Shown here: piece by piece, positions 29,420 through 37,860 of the stretch | How the letters are laid out: the number at the start of each line of letters is the position of its first letter | Position numbering within the stretch: the first letter of the stretch is position 1 | Assembly (NCBI GenBank): GCA_902528875.1 | Contig: CABZTX010000006.1 | Location: forward strand, 1-47,480 | DNA from: an uncultured SAR86 cluster bacterium | GTDB lineage: Bacteria > Pseudomonadota > Gammaproteobacteria > Magnimaribacterales > D2472 | DNA length: 47,480 nucleotides | Direction of reading: 5' to 3' | Notes under the pieces: generated by a model | Database searches by the model: none | What the model saw: the letters and a program-made list of their open reading frames with translations, nothing else | Told to the model about the DNA's origin: nothing | Translations under genes and position numbers: made by a program

Positions 29420-30120
29420 ATTGTTTTCTCTGAAATATTGCTCTCTATATCATTAAGCCTATTATCATGTTCTTTAATATCATCCTCTGTAGCAATTATT
29501 TGAATAAGCTTTTCATTATCAATATCTATATTTTTTGAAATGGAACTTTTTTTATTTTCTGAGAGGTTTAGGTCTGTCATAAACTCAAATTTACTTTGAC
29601 CGCCTGTGAGTTGCATATAAACATCAGCAAGAATATTTGCATCAAGAAGTGCACCATGAAATGTTCTATCATAACCAGAAATACTATAGCGGTTTGCAAG
29701 CGCATCTAACGAATTCCTTTGACCAGGATATTTATTTCTGGCGATTAAGAGTGAATCTTCAATATCACATATTTCTTCAAGTTTGGGATAGGATGAAGAG
29801 GACATATTTAATTCTGTATTTAAAAATCCTAAATCAAATGGAGCATTGTGTATTACCAAGGTTGAGCCTTCAACAAATTGAATAAATTCTTCGGCTATTT
29901 CATCAAAATATGGTTTATCCTCAAGATCTTGGTTAGTAATGCCGTGTACTTTTGTAGCCTCCTCATCGATAAGCCGAGAGGGATTGAGGTAAGTATGAAA
30001 ATGTTCTTCAGATTTTTTTCTATCATTTAGAAGGACTGCTCCAATTTCAATTACTCTATGTCCTTGTTTAACTTCTAATCCAGTGGTTTCAGTATCAAGA
30101 ATAATGTATCTTTTTGACAT
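29404..30120 (-). CDS. dnaQ: DNA polymerase III epsilon subunit (3'-5' exonuclease)
   Basis: 238 aa; YIILDTETTGLEVKQGHRVIEIGAV, LVIHNAPFDLGFLN, HGALLDANILADVY. Confidence 0.95.
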   Translation of the reverse strand: MSKRYIILDTETTGLEVKQGHRVIEIGAVLLNDRKKSEEHFHTYLNPSRLIDEEATKVHGITNQDLEDKPYFDEIAEEFIQFVEGSTLVIHNAPFDLGFLNTELNMSSSSYPKLEEICDIEDSLLIARNKYPGQRNSLDALANRYSISGYDRTFHGALLDANILADVYMQLTGGQSKFEFMTDLNLSENKKSSISKNIDIDNEKLIQIIATEDDIKEHDNRLNDIESNISEKTIWRRS

Positions 30121-30122
30121 GA

Positions 30123-30554
30123 TTAAAGCTGATCTATTCCTTTATTAGCAAGTGTATCAGCAATCTCATTTTCTTCATGGCCTGAGTGACCTTTAACCCA
30201 GAACCATTTTACCTCATGCTTGGACACATGTTTATCAAGTAATAACCATAGATCTTTATTCTTTACATCTTTCTGTGATGAATTTTTCCAATTATTTTTT
30301 TTCCAATTATCTATCCATGATGTGATTCCTTGCATTACGTATTTTGAATCTGTTGTTAAATTTACAATACAAGATTCGTTGAGTACTTTTAAACCCTCAA
30401 TTGCAGCCTTAAGTTCCATCTTATTATTTGTAGTATTTTTTTCGCCTCCATATATCTCTTTTGAGGTATTTTCATATTTTATAAGAACGCCCCAACCACC
30501 ATCACCAGGATTTCCTCTACATGCTCCATCTGTATAAATATTTACTGTTTTCAT
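30123..30554 (-). CDS. rnhA: Ribonuclease HI
   Basis: 143 aa; VNIYTDGACRGNPGDGGWGVLIKY, NNKMELKAAIEGL, TTDSKYVMQGI, WFWVKGHSGHEENEIADTLA. Confidence 0.96.
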   Translation of the reverse strand: MKTVNIYTDGACRGNPGDGGWGVLIKYENTSKEIYGGEKNTTNNKMELKAAIEGLKVLNESCIVNLTTDSKYVMQGITSWIDNWKKNNWKNSSQKDVKNKDLWLLLDKHVSKHEVKWFWVKGHSGHEENEIADTLANKGIDQL

Positions 30555-30688
30555 AAAATTAAATTAGAATCTGCATATTATTGATAAGATTATTACCTTG
30601 ACAATTATATTTGGTTAGAACCAACTATTGAAGGGTCAATATCGATAAGTGAAAAAAATACTATAATTAATAAAGAAACTCTAAATAA

Positions 30689-32161
30689 ATGCAATATAAA
30701 CCTTTAATAATTTTTTTAGTTTTTATCTTTTTTGGGTGTCAACAAGTAGAAGTTAATTCTTTCAAAGATGAAATTGAAGTAGATTATTCAACTTCAGTAG
30801 ATTTATACATTCAGCTCAATATGGAATCAGAATATTCAGATGTATGGGAATATTTTGTTTCGAATAACACTCAGAATAGAAATTATGTCCTTGACGAAAG
30901 AGTCTTGTACTATATGAACATTCATCTAAAAGATACCTCAAAATTTACTGAGTATTTAAATGATTCTTTTTATTTTATTTACTTCGCTATTAATGAATTA
31001 GAAAAAAATAAATTGCCAATTGAGTTAGCTTTAGTTCCATACATTGAAAGTAACTATGATCCCTTTTCTATCTCGCCCTCTGGAGCAGTAGGAATGTGGC
31101 AATTTATGCCAAGAACTGGAAGATTTTATAATTTAGATAAAACTTGGTGGAACGAAGATAGACATGATCCGTTTGCGTCGACTATTGCAGCGGTAAAATA
31201 TTTAGAGTATTTGTATAACAGATTTAATAATGATGTTTATCTAACACTTGCAGCATATAATGCAGGACCATCTTTGTTGGATAAAAAAATAAGGCAAAAT
31301 AAGCGAAAAGGAATTTCAACAGATTTTCATTCTCTAGATCTTCCAGATCAAACAAAAGACTATATTCCAAAATATATAGCACTAAAGGAACTTATTTTAA
31401 ACTCTGAACTATATGAAATTAATCTACCTAATATTCCTTATGAGCCTGTAGTTACAAAAGTTTTAATTCCAGGACAAGTTGAAATATATTCTCTAAGTGA
31501 ATATTTGCAAATTAAACCCGAACTTCTATATAAGTTAAATGCTGGTTACACGAAGTGGGCTTCTGCTCCGAAAGATGAAAGTGTTTTTTATATTCCAATA
31601 GATAAAAAAGAGTTGCTAGTCAGTAATAATCCTTTTAATAATTTTGATCAAATAAATTGGATTTCTCACAACATTGAGGAAGGTGACAGTTTATGGGCTC
31701 TTGCAAAAAAATATGATACTGAGGTAAGTATTATAAAAGAAATTAATTATTTAAAAGATGATATGTTAACAATTAATAGCGATCTTTTAATTCCTTTGAG
31801 TAAAACTGAGTCTAATAATTTCATTCCATATGAATTACATATCGTTTCTGAAGGAGATACTTTGTGGAGTATTTCATCATTATATAACCTTGATATAAGC
31901 GACATCGCTAGAATGAATAATATTGATCCAAGTTCGTACTTGCAACTGGGGCAACAATTATCGATTGGTAATAAAAATATTCATAGAAATATGGAATCAA
32001 AAAAAAGAACTATACTTTATTCAGTAAAGCAAGGTGACAGTCTTTATAAGATCTCTGAACTTTTTGATGTATCAATCAAAAGTATAAAGGATATAAATAA
32101 TTTTAAAGATACAACTTTGATGCCAGGGCAAATAATTAAGGTTGCTATTAGAGCTTTTTAA
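30689..32161 (+). CDS. mltD: Membrane-bound lytic murein transglycosylase D-like lipoprotein with three LysM repeats
   Basis: 490 aa; lipobox IFFGC; PYIESNYDPFSISPSGAVGMWQFMPRTGR; AAYNAGPS; three LysM units (EEGDSLWALAKKY, SEGDTLWSISSLY, KQGDSLYKISELF). Confidence 0.92.
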   Translation: MQYKPLIIFLVFIFFGCQQVEVNSFKDEIEVDYSTSVDLYIQLNMESEYSDVWEYFVSNNTQNRNYVLDERVLYYMNIHLKDTSKFTEYLNDSFYFIYFAINELEKNKLPIELALVPYIESNYDPFSISPSGAVGMWQFMPRTGRFYNLDKTWWNEDRHDPFASTIAAVKYLEYLYNRFNNDVYLTLAAYNAGPSLLDKKIRQNKRKGISTDFHSLDLPDQTKDYIPKYIALKELILNSELYEINLPNIPYEPVVTKVLIPGQVEIYSLSEYLQIKPELLYKLNAGYTKWASAPKDESVFYIPIDKKELLVSNNPFNNFDQINWISHNIEEGDSLWALAKKYDTEVSIIKEINYLKDDMLTINSDLLIPLSKTESNNFIPYELHIVSEGDTLWSISSLYNLDISDIARMNNIDPSSYLQLGQQLSIGNKNIHRNMESKKRTILYSVKQGDSLYKISELFDVSIKSIKDINNFKDTTLMPGQIIKVAIRAF

Positions 32162-33012
32162 TTATCAGAGGTTTTTGGATCAAGTGCGTCCCTAAGTCCG
32201 TCTCCAAAAAAGTTTAAAGCAAACAATGTAACAGTAAATGTAATTCCTGGATAAACTAATAACCAGCTGTATTCTTCCATTGATTCTACGCCGTCTTTAA
32301 TTAATGTTCCCCAACTGCTCATCGGAGGTTGAATGCCCAGCCCAAGAAAACTAAGAAATCCCTCAAGAAGCATTACCTGAGGAATTGTTAAAGTTGCATA
32401 GACAGCAATTGGTCCCAAAATATTTGGTAATAGGTGTCTTCTAAACATTGAAAAATTTGATACTCCCATAGCTTTCGCAGCTAAGACAAACTCCTGATTT
32501 TTTAAGCCGATTACTTGTCCTCTAACAATTCTTGCCATTGTTAACCATTCAACCGCACCAATAGCACCAAATAAAAGCCATAGATTTCTTCCAAAAATAA
32601 CCATTAATAAAATTATAAAAATAATAAATGGAAGGCCATATAAAACATCCACAATTCTCATCATTATAGAATCAACTCTTCCACCAAAATAACCAGCAAT
32701 TATTCCCCATGAAACGCCAATGACTAATGCAACTCCAGTAGCGACAAATCCAACCAATAATGAAATTCTTGCACCATATAATATCCTGCTTAAAAGATCT
32801 CTTCCAAGAACATCAGTACCCATTAAGTGATCTGATGATGGAGGACTTGCACCCAGATTTAGATCTTGATACGAGTATGAATAAGGTGCAAGTATTGGAG
32901 CAGCAATCGCACAAATTATCAATAAAACTAAAATAAACCCACCAAACATTGCTGCCTTATTTCTTGTTAATCTATAAAGAGCATCAGTCCAAAGAGAGTT
33001 ATTATTCATCAT
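32158..33012 (-). CDS. oppC: ABC peptide/oligopeptide transporter permease (OppC/DppC-like)
   Basis: ORF to 33039; ATGA-coupled start at 33012 preferred; HLMGTDVLGRDLLSRILYGARISLLVG, GLGIQPPMSSWGTLIKDG. Confidence 0.9.
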   Translation of the reverse strand: MMNNNSLWTDALYRLTRNKAAMFGGFILVLLIICAIAAPILAPYSYSYQDLNLGASPPSSDHLMGTDVLGRDLLSRILYGARISLLVGFVATGVALVIGVSWGIIAGYFGGRVDSIMMRIVDVLYGLPFIIFIILLMVIFGRNLWLLFGAIGAVEWLTMARIVRGQVIGLKNQEFVLAAKAMGVSNFSMFRRHLLPNILGPIAVYATLTIPQVMLLEGFLSFLGLGIQPPMSSWGTLIKDGVESMEEYSWLLVYPGITFTVTLFALNFFGDGLRDALDPKTSDN

Positions 33013-33929
33013 GAGTCCCGTGATCTTGGATTTAGCCAAAGGGCTGCTAAGTCAGAAAGTAGATTAAAGAAAACAATCATTGCTGAAAAGAAAATTGTGG
33101 TTCCTAAAATCATTGTATAGTCTCTGTTAAAAGCAGCTTCAACATAAAATCTTCCAAGGCCTGGTATTTGAAATATTGTTTCCACAACAAATGAACCTGC
33201 TAAAAGTCCAGCAATTGCTGGACCTAAAAATGACACAACAGGTATCAATCCACCTTGCATTGCATGCTTTATAACAACCATACTTTCTGTTAAACCTTTT
33301 GCTCTTGCGGTTCTAATAAAGTCCTGATTGAGAATTTCAAGCATCCCACCTCTGCTTAATCTGGCGATATAAGCCGCATAAGCAAAACCTAGTGTTAGTG
33401 AGGGCAATATTTTGTCACCTGGTAATTGACCCCATCCTGATACCGGCAGAACTTCTAAATTAATTCCAAAAATTAAAACCAACAATGGGCCCATTAAAAA
33501 TGTTGGAACACATATCCCAATCATTGCAATTGCCATGGGTATAAAGTCTAAATAAGTATTTCTTTTGAGAGCAGCAATTACTCCTGAAATAACACCCATG
33601 ACTAATGCAATTAGTATTGCATAAAAAGCTAGTTCGAAAGTAACTGGAAGTCCTGTTGATATCATCTCGGAAACTGACCTCCCCGGAAACCTAAAAGATG
33701 GTCCAAGATCACCTTTCAATAACCCAGACATATAGTCTAAGTATTGTTCCCAATTTGATGCATCTAGATTATACGCTTCATTCAAATTTTTAAGCACTTG
33801 AGGTGATACTGCTCTATCTGCATCAAAGGGACCCCCAGGAGCTAATTTAATTAAAAAAAATGTGATGCTTGCAACAGCAAACAACACAGGTATTGCTAAA
33901 AAAATTCTTTTGAAAAAGATTGAAATCAT
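33009..33929 (-). CDS. oppB: ABC peptide/oligopeptide transporter permease (OppB/DppB-like)
   Basis: 306 aa; KLAPGGPFDADRAVSP, DFIRTARAKGLTES, VVETIFQIPGLGRFYVEAAFNRDY. Confidence 0.92.
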   Translation of the reverse strand: MISIFFKRIFLAIPVLFAVASITFFLIKLAPGGPFDADRAVSPQVLKNLNEAYNLDASNWEQYLDYMSGLLKGDLGPSFRFPGRSVSEMISTGLPVTFELAFYAILIALVMGVISGVIAALKRNTYLDFIPMAIAMIGICVPTFLMGPLLVLIFGINLEVLPVSGWGQLPGDKILPSLTLGFAYAAYIARLSRGGMLEILNQDFIRTARAKGLTESMVVIKHAMQGGLIPVVSFLGPAIAGLLAGSFVVETIFQIPGLGRFYVEAAFNRDYTMILGTTIFFSAMIVFFNLLSDLAALWLNPRSRDS

Positions 33930-33935
33930 TAAAGA

Positions 33936-35546
33936 TTAATTTCTTTCTAAATATATAAATTTAGGATGATGATGATCTAATATGTGAGGATTGTACCCTT
34001 TAACATCAGAAGATAATTGATAGGCTCTCACATATGTGTAAAGAGGAATAATAGGCATATTGTCAATTAGAATTCTTTCAGCCTCCATTAATAATTTATA
34101 TCTTTCATCTTGATCATTTGTAGAGTTAGCTTTTTGGACAATTGCATCATAATTTAGATCTTCCCAACCTGTTTTGTTATTACCTCTGTTAGGCCTCATC
34201 AGATCTAAGAATGTGTTTGGATCTTCATAGTCACCTATCCATCCAGCCCTTGAAACTTGAAAATCACCAACCATTTCCCTACTAAGATAAACTTTCCAAT
34301 CCTGGTTAACAAGCTCAATTTGAATTCCAAGATTTTGTTGCCACATTTGTTGAATTGCCAACGCTATCTTTCGATGATCTTCATTAGTGTTAAACAAAAT
34401 TTCAAGCTTTGGGAATGGATTTGAATCTGAATAACCAGCATCAATCAAAAGTTGTTTTGCAAGAATTGGATTGAATGGTATTTCTGTGTCAGGATAATAT
34501 TCATTTGATCCAGGTGGAGTAAATGAATATGCTGGTATTTGTCCACATTTTGTTACTCTTTCAACTATAGCTTTTCTGTCAATCGAAAATGCCAGAGCCT
34601 TTCTTACTCTCACATCTTTCAAATATGGATTATTTGTATTTAGTCTATAAAAGTATTGGCCCATATAAGGATCAATTCTAAGATCAGGATTATTTTCTTC
34701 AATATAAATTGGGCACTTTTGAGAAGGCAATGTTGAGGTTAAATGAAGCTGACCTGCTCTAAACATTCTATCTTCGGTCATAACATTTGAAACAGGATAG
34801 AAATGTATTTCATTCAACTGAACTTTAGAGGCATCCCAATAATGAGGATTTCTTTCTACTTCAATTTTATTATTAAGTTCCCATGACTTTAATTTGAATG
34901 GTCCATTGCACACAAAATTACCAGGTCTAGTCCACTGTCCATTTCTGTCATCGATTGTTCCATGTTTTAAAACGGTCTCTTTATGAACAGGCCATGTACT
35001 ATAATGACTTAATAGACCAAGAAAAAAAGGTGTAGGACTTTTTAAATTTACTTTAAGTGTATGAGTATCTATAGCTTTAACACCCACATCATTAAAATTA
35101 TTGGTTTTGCCAGTATGATATTCCTCTGCGCCTTCTAAGTAATAAAGCATATCCGGATATTGTGAACCCAAGCTTGCAGTAAGTATTCTCATCCAAGACC
35201 AAACAAAATCATCAGCAGTAATGATCTCACCATTTGACCACTTTGCTTTTTTATTTAATTTAAAAATATATTCTTTTCCATCCTCACTTATTGACCAAGA
35301 CTCAGCAACTCCAGGCAAATTTCCACCACCATATGGATTTGCTATTGTTAATCCTTCACAAAGAGAAATTAAAATATGATGTTCAGGAACTCCCGTAACT
35401 ACGTGTGGATCAATACCCTGTGGCTCAGAACCATTACCAAAGTGAAAAATACCATCTTTTAATCCTGAGTCAACCGGCGATATGCTTTTTGAACAACTTA
35501 CAAAAAGAAATATTATAAATAATTCAATTAATCTAGATTTAATCAT
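33936..35546 (-). CDS. oppA: Peptide ABC transporter substrate-binding lipoprotein (OppA-like)
   Basis: Start trimmed to MIKSRLIELFIIFLFVSCSKS (lipobox); LNFNKKAKWSNGEIITADDFVWSW-type region, DPHVVTGVPEHHIL, ILIDNMPIIPLYTYVRAYQL. Confidence 0.92.
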   Translation of the reverse strand: MIKSRLIELFIIFLFVSCSKSISPVDSGLKDGIFHFGNGSEPQGIDPHVVTGVPEHHILISLCEGLTIANPYGGGNLPGVAESWSISEDGKEYIFKLNKKAKWSNGEIITADDFVWSWMRILTASLGSQYPDMLYYLEGAEEYHTGKTNNFNDVGVKAIDTHTLKVNLKSPTPFFLGLLSHYSTWPVHKETVLKHGTIDDRNGQWTRPGNFVCNGPFKLKSWELNNKIEVERNPHYWDASKVQLNEIHFYPVSNVMTEDRMFRAGQLHLTSTLPSQKCPIYIEENNPDLRIDPYMGQYFYRLNTNNPYLKDVRVRKALAFSIDRKAIVERVTKCGQIPAYSFTPPGSNEYYPDTEIPFNPILAKQLLIDAGYSDSNPFPKLEILFNTNEDHRKIALAIQQMWQQNLGIQIELVNQDWKVYLSREMVGDFQVSRAGWIGDYEDPNTFLDLMRPNRGNNKTGWEDLNYDAIVQKANSTNDQDERYKLLMEAERILIDNMPIIPLYTYVRAYQLSSDVKGYNPHILDHHHPKFIYLERN

Positions 35547-35547
35547 T

Positions 35548-37431
35548 TTAATTCGAATTGAAAACAACATCATTTAGGTTAAGTTTTGCTTTTACGAATA
35601 GATCCTCATTAATTATATCAGTCATTTTAAAACTCATAGTTTCTTCACCAAAAGATTGATACCGAGAATTAACATTTTGTAATTCATCGACAGTTGGATC
35701 TTTAAAGTTAAGTATATTAACAATATATCTATCCCCATTTAGTGATTCTATATTAAGTTCCGATCCTTCAGAGCTTTTGAATATTACATTTAGAACATCT
35801 GAGGGTATAAGCGATGAAAACCTTTTTATATCCACAAATGAATCTGTTGTTATATAACTATAAGTGTTGATAAACTTTTCTCTCTCAATCTCGTCTTCAA
35901 TTGCAATTATTTCATTTTCAATGAGAATAATTTTTTCTTTTGATTTAGATTCAGTGAGCATACTTGAGACTTTACTTGATACTTCACTAAATTCTTGTAA
36001 TTCTGATTGTGTTATTTCCTTTAAAGAAACTATAACTATGCTATCGACGCCCTCAAACAAATAAGGAGCATTTAAACTTGTATCAGGTGAAAAAATATAA
36101 TCCTTTATTTCAGAATGATCATTATAAAAATCATAATCTTGTAGCGACTGATTTCCAGAGGATAAAATTTCTTTTGAATATGTTGCTGCGATTTCCTCAA
36201 GTTTTGCATTTTCTAAAACTAGTTGATCAATTTGGTCATAATCATCTTTCATTAATGCAAAAGATTCGGTTTCAAGAAGTTCATTTTTAATACTCGAAAT
36301 GACATCATCTTTTTGAAGAGGTTCTTCAATATTTTTTTCTGTAATTTTCAAAATATGTAATGTATCTTCAAGTTCAACTATTTTGCTTATTTGATTCAAC
36401 TCTAGTTCTTTTATTTCATCTTCGAATTCAACCGGGAAAATCCCCTCTTCAAAATATTCTAAGTCACCACCAATATCCTTTGTTACAAAATCTTCGCTAT
36501 ATTCTTTTGCAAGATCTGAAAAATTTCTACCTTGCTGCAGCAAGCCCTCAACATTTCTTATAGACTCAAGAGCTAACTGATTTGAATCATAATTATTTTT
36601 ATCAATCATAATATGTGCAAATCTTATTTGAGCATTGTTCTCTGAGTTTTGAAGATACTGTTGGTATTCAGACTCAAGATATCCATCTGGTATTTCAACT
36701 TTATTTATATATTCATCTTGTTTTATCTCTATATATTGGAAATTTCTTTTCTCATCTGAAAAAAATAAAAACTGATTACTTTGATAATATTCTTCTAGCT
36801 CATCAGGAGTATTTACAATTTCCCTTTTTAAACCATCAAGACTTATTTTTGCAAATTTGATGTCCGACTTTCTTTCTAATGCAGTCGCTAAATCATTGAC
36901 TTCTTGTTGAGTTACAAATTGAATTTCTGATATTGATTTTCTGTATATTTCTGAAGCATAAAGATCAGTCATTAAGTCAATGTAAGAATCTTTTGTAAAT
37001 CCATTAGCATTGACCTGTGCACCAAAAACTCCTTCATTAAAAACACCTTCAATTTGAAATTGTGGATCATTGATGATATTTTTTTTTGCTTCTTTCTCCG
37101 AGATATCATTAACAAACCCTAATGACTTCGCATTAGAAAGAAGACTTTTGAGAATTATTAACTCTTGTTTTACAAATTCTAGTTGTATGTTTTCATCTAA
37201 AGATGAAAATTCAAGTTGATCGCCATATAATCCTTCAAACCTTTGAGCAGCTCTGTTTGTTGCAAGATTAAAATCAGTCTCAGATATAGACTCTCCATTA
37301 ATCGTTCCAAATGAGGCTCCTGAAGTAGTTGCCAAAGATGAAGTTCCCAAAAAAACAAATGGAAGAGCGCATACAAGTACTACAATAATTAACCTTGGAC
37401 CAGTTAAAAAATTTCTTAGTGATTCCATCAT
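35548..37431 (-). CDS. ppiD: PpiD-like periplasmic folding chaperone/PPIase, membrane anchored
   Basis: Start trimmed from 37482 because the longer ORF runs through the hupB terminator; MMESLRNFLTGPRLIIVVLVCALPFVFLGTSSL anchor; rotamase segment NAQIRFAHIMIDK...FSDLAKEYSEDFVTKDIGGDLEYF. Confidence 0.88.
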   Translation of the reverse strand: MMESLRNFLTGPRLIIVVLVCALPFVFLGTSSLATTSGASFGTINGESISETDFNLATNRAAQRFEGLYGDQLEFSSLDENIQLEFVKQELIILKSLLSNAKSLGFVNDISEKEAKKNIINDPQFQIEGVFNEGVFGAQVNANGFTKDSYIDLMTDLYASEIYRKSISEIQFVTQQEVNDLATALERKSDIKFAKISLDGLKREIVNTPDELEEYYQSNQFLFFSDEKRNFQYIEIKQDEYINKVEIPDGYLESEYQQYLQNSENNAQIRFAHIMIDKNNYDSNQLALESIRNVEGLLQQGRNFSDLAKEYSEDFVTKDIGGDLEYFEEGIFPVEFEDEIKELELNQISKIVELEDTLHILKITEKNIEEPLQKDDVISSIKNELLETESFALMKDDYDQIDQLVLENAKLEEIAATYSKEILSSGNQSLQDYDFYNDHSEIKDYIFSPDTSLNAPYLFEGVDSIVIVSLKEITQSELQEFSEVSSKVSSMLTESKSKEKIILIENEIIAIEDEIEREKFINTYSYITTDSFVDIKRFSSLIPSDVLNVIFKSSEGSELNIESLNGDRYIVNILNFKDPTVDELQNVNSRYQSFGEETMSFKMTDIINEDLFVKAKLNLNDVVFNSN

Positions 37432-37454
37432 ATGGACGATATTATAGAGCAAAA

Positions 37455-37478
37455 AAAAGGGTGCGTAAGCACCCTTTT
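37455..37478 (-). terminator. Rho-independent terminator of hupB
   Basis: AAAAGGGTGC-GTAA-GCACCCTTTT hairpin, T-run on minus strand, 17 bp past hupB stop. Confidence 0.88.
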
Positions 37479-37494
37479 TCAAGTATAAAAAAAC

Positions 37495-37773
37495 TTAGCT
37501 ATTCTTAACTGTGTCTTTAAGGCCTTTACCAGCTTTGAATCCTGGGACCTTCGAAGCTGCAATATGCATTGCTTCACCGGTTTGTGGATTTCTTCCTTCT
37601 CTTGCAGCTCTGTGTCTTACTGAGAATGTTCCAAAACCTACTAAAGCTACAGAATCACCGCTGCCAAGGGCACCTGAAATTCCATCAAGAACTGCATCAA
37701 CAGCTCTGCCTGCTTCAGCTTTTGACATATCAGCGGCTCCCGCAACTGAGTCTACTAAATCTGATTTATTCAT
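37495..37773 (-). CDS. hupB: DNA-binding protein HU
   Basis: 92 aa; [63 protein letters not shown]. Confidence 0.96.
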   Translation of the reverse strand: MNKSDLVDSVAGAADMSKAEAGRAVDAVLDGISGALGSGDSVALVGFGTFSVRHRAAREGRNPQTGEAMHIAASKVPGFKAGKGLKDTVKNS

Positions 37774-37860
37774 ACTAAATACTCCTCTTTGATAATATAT
37801 TAAATAAGTACTCCCTTATGAAAAGCTTTTTGGGCCTAAAAGTCAAGCAAATAAAGGGTT

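Noticed and set aside
30220-30537. 105-aa plus-strand ORF antisense to rnhA
   Set aside because: Lies fully opposite a confident rnhA CDS with no independent evidence.
37432-37482. N-terminal extension of ppiD (MKKGAYAPFFLLYNIVH)
   Set aside because: Runs through the hupB terminator hairpin; the internal ATG at 37431 begins the expected membrane anchor.
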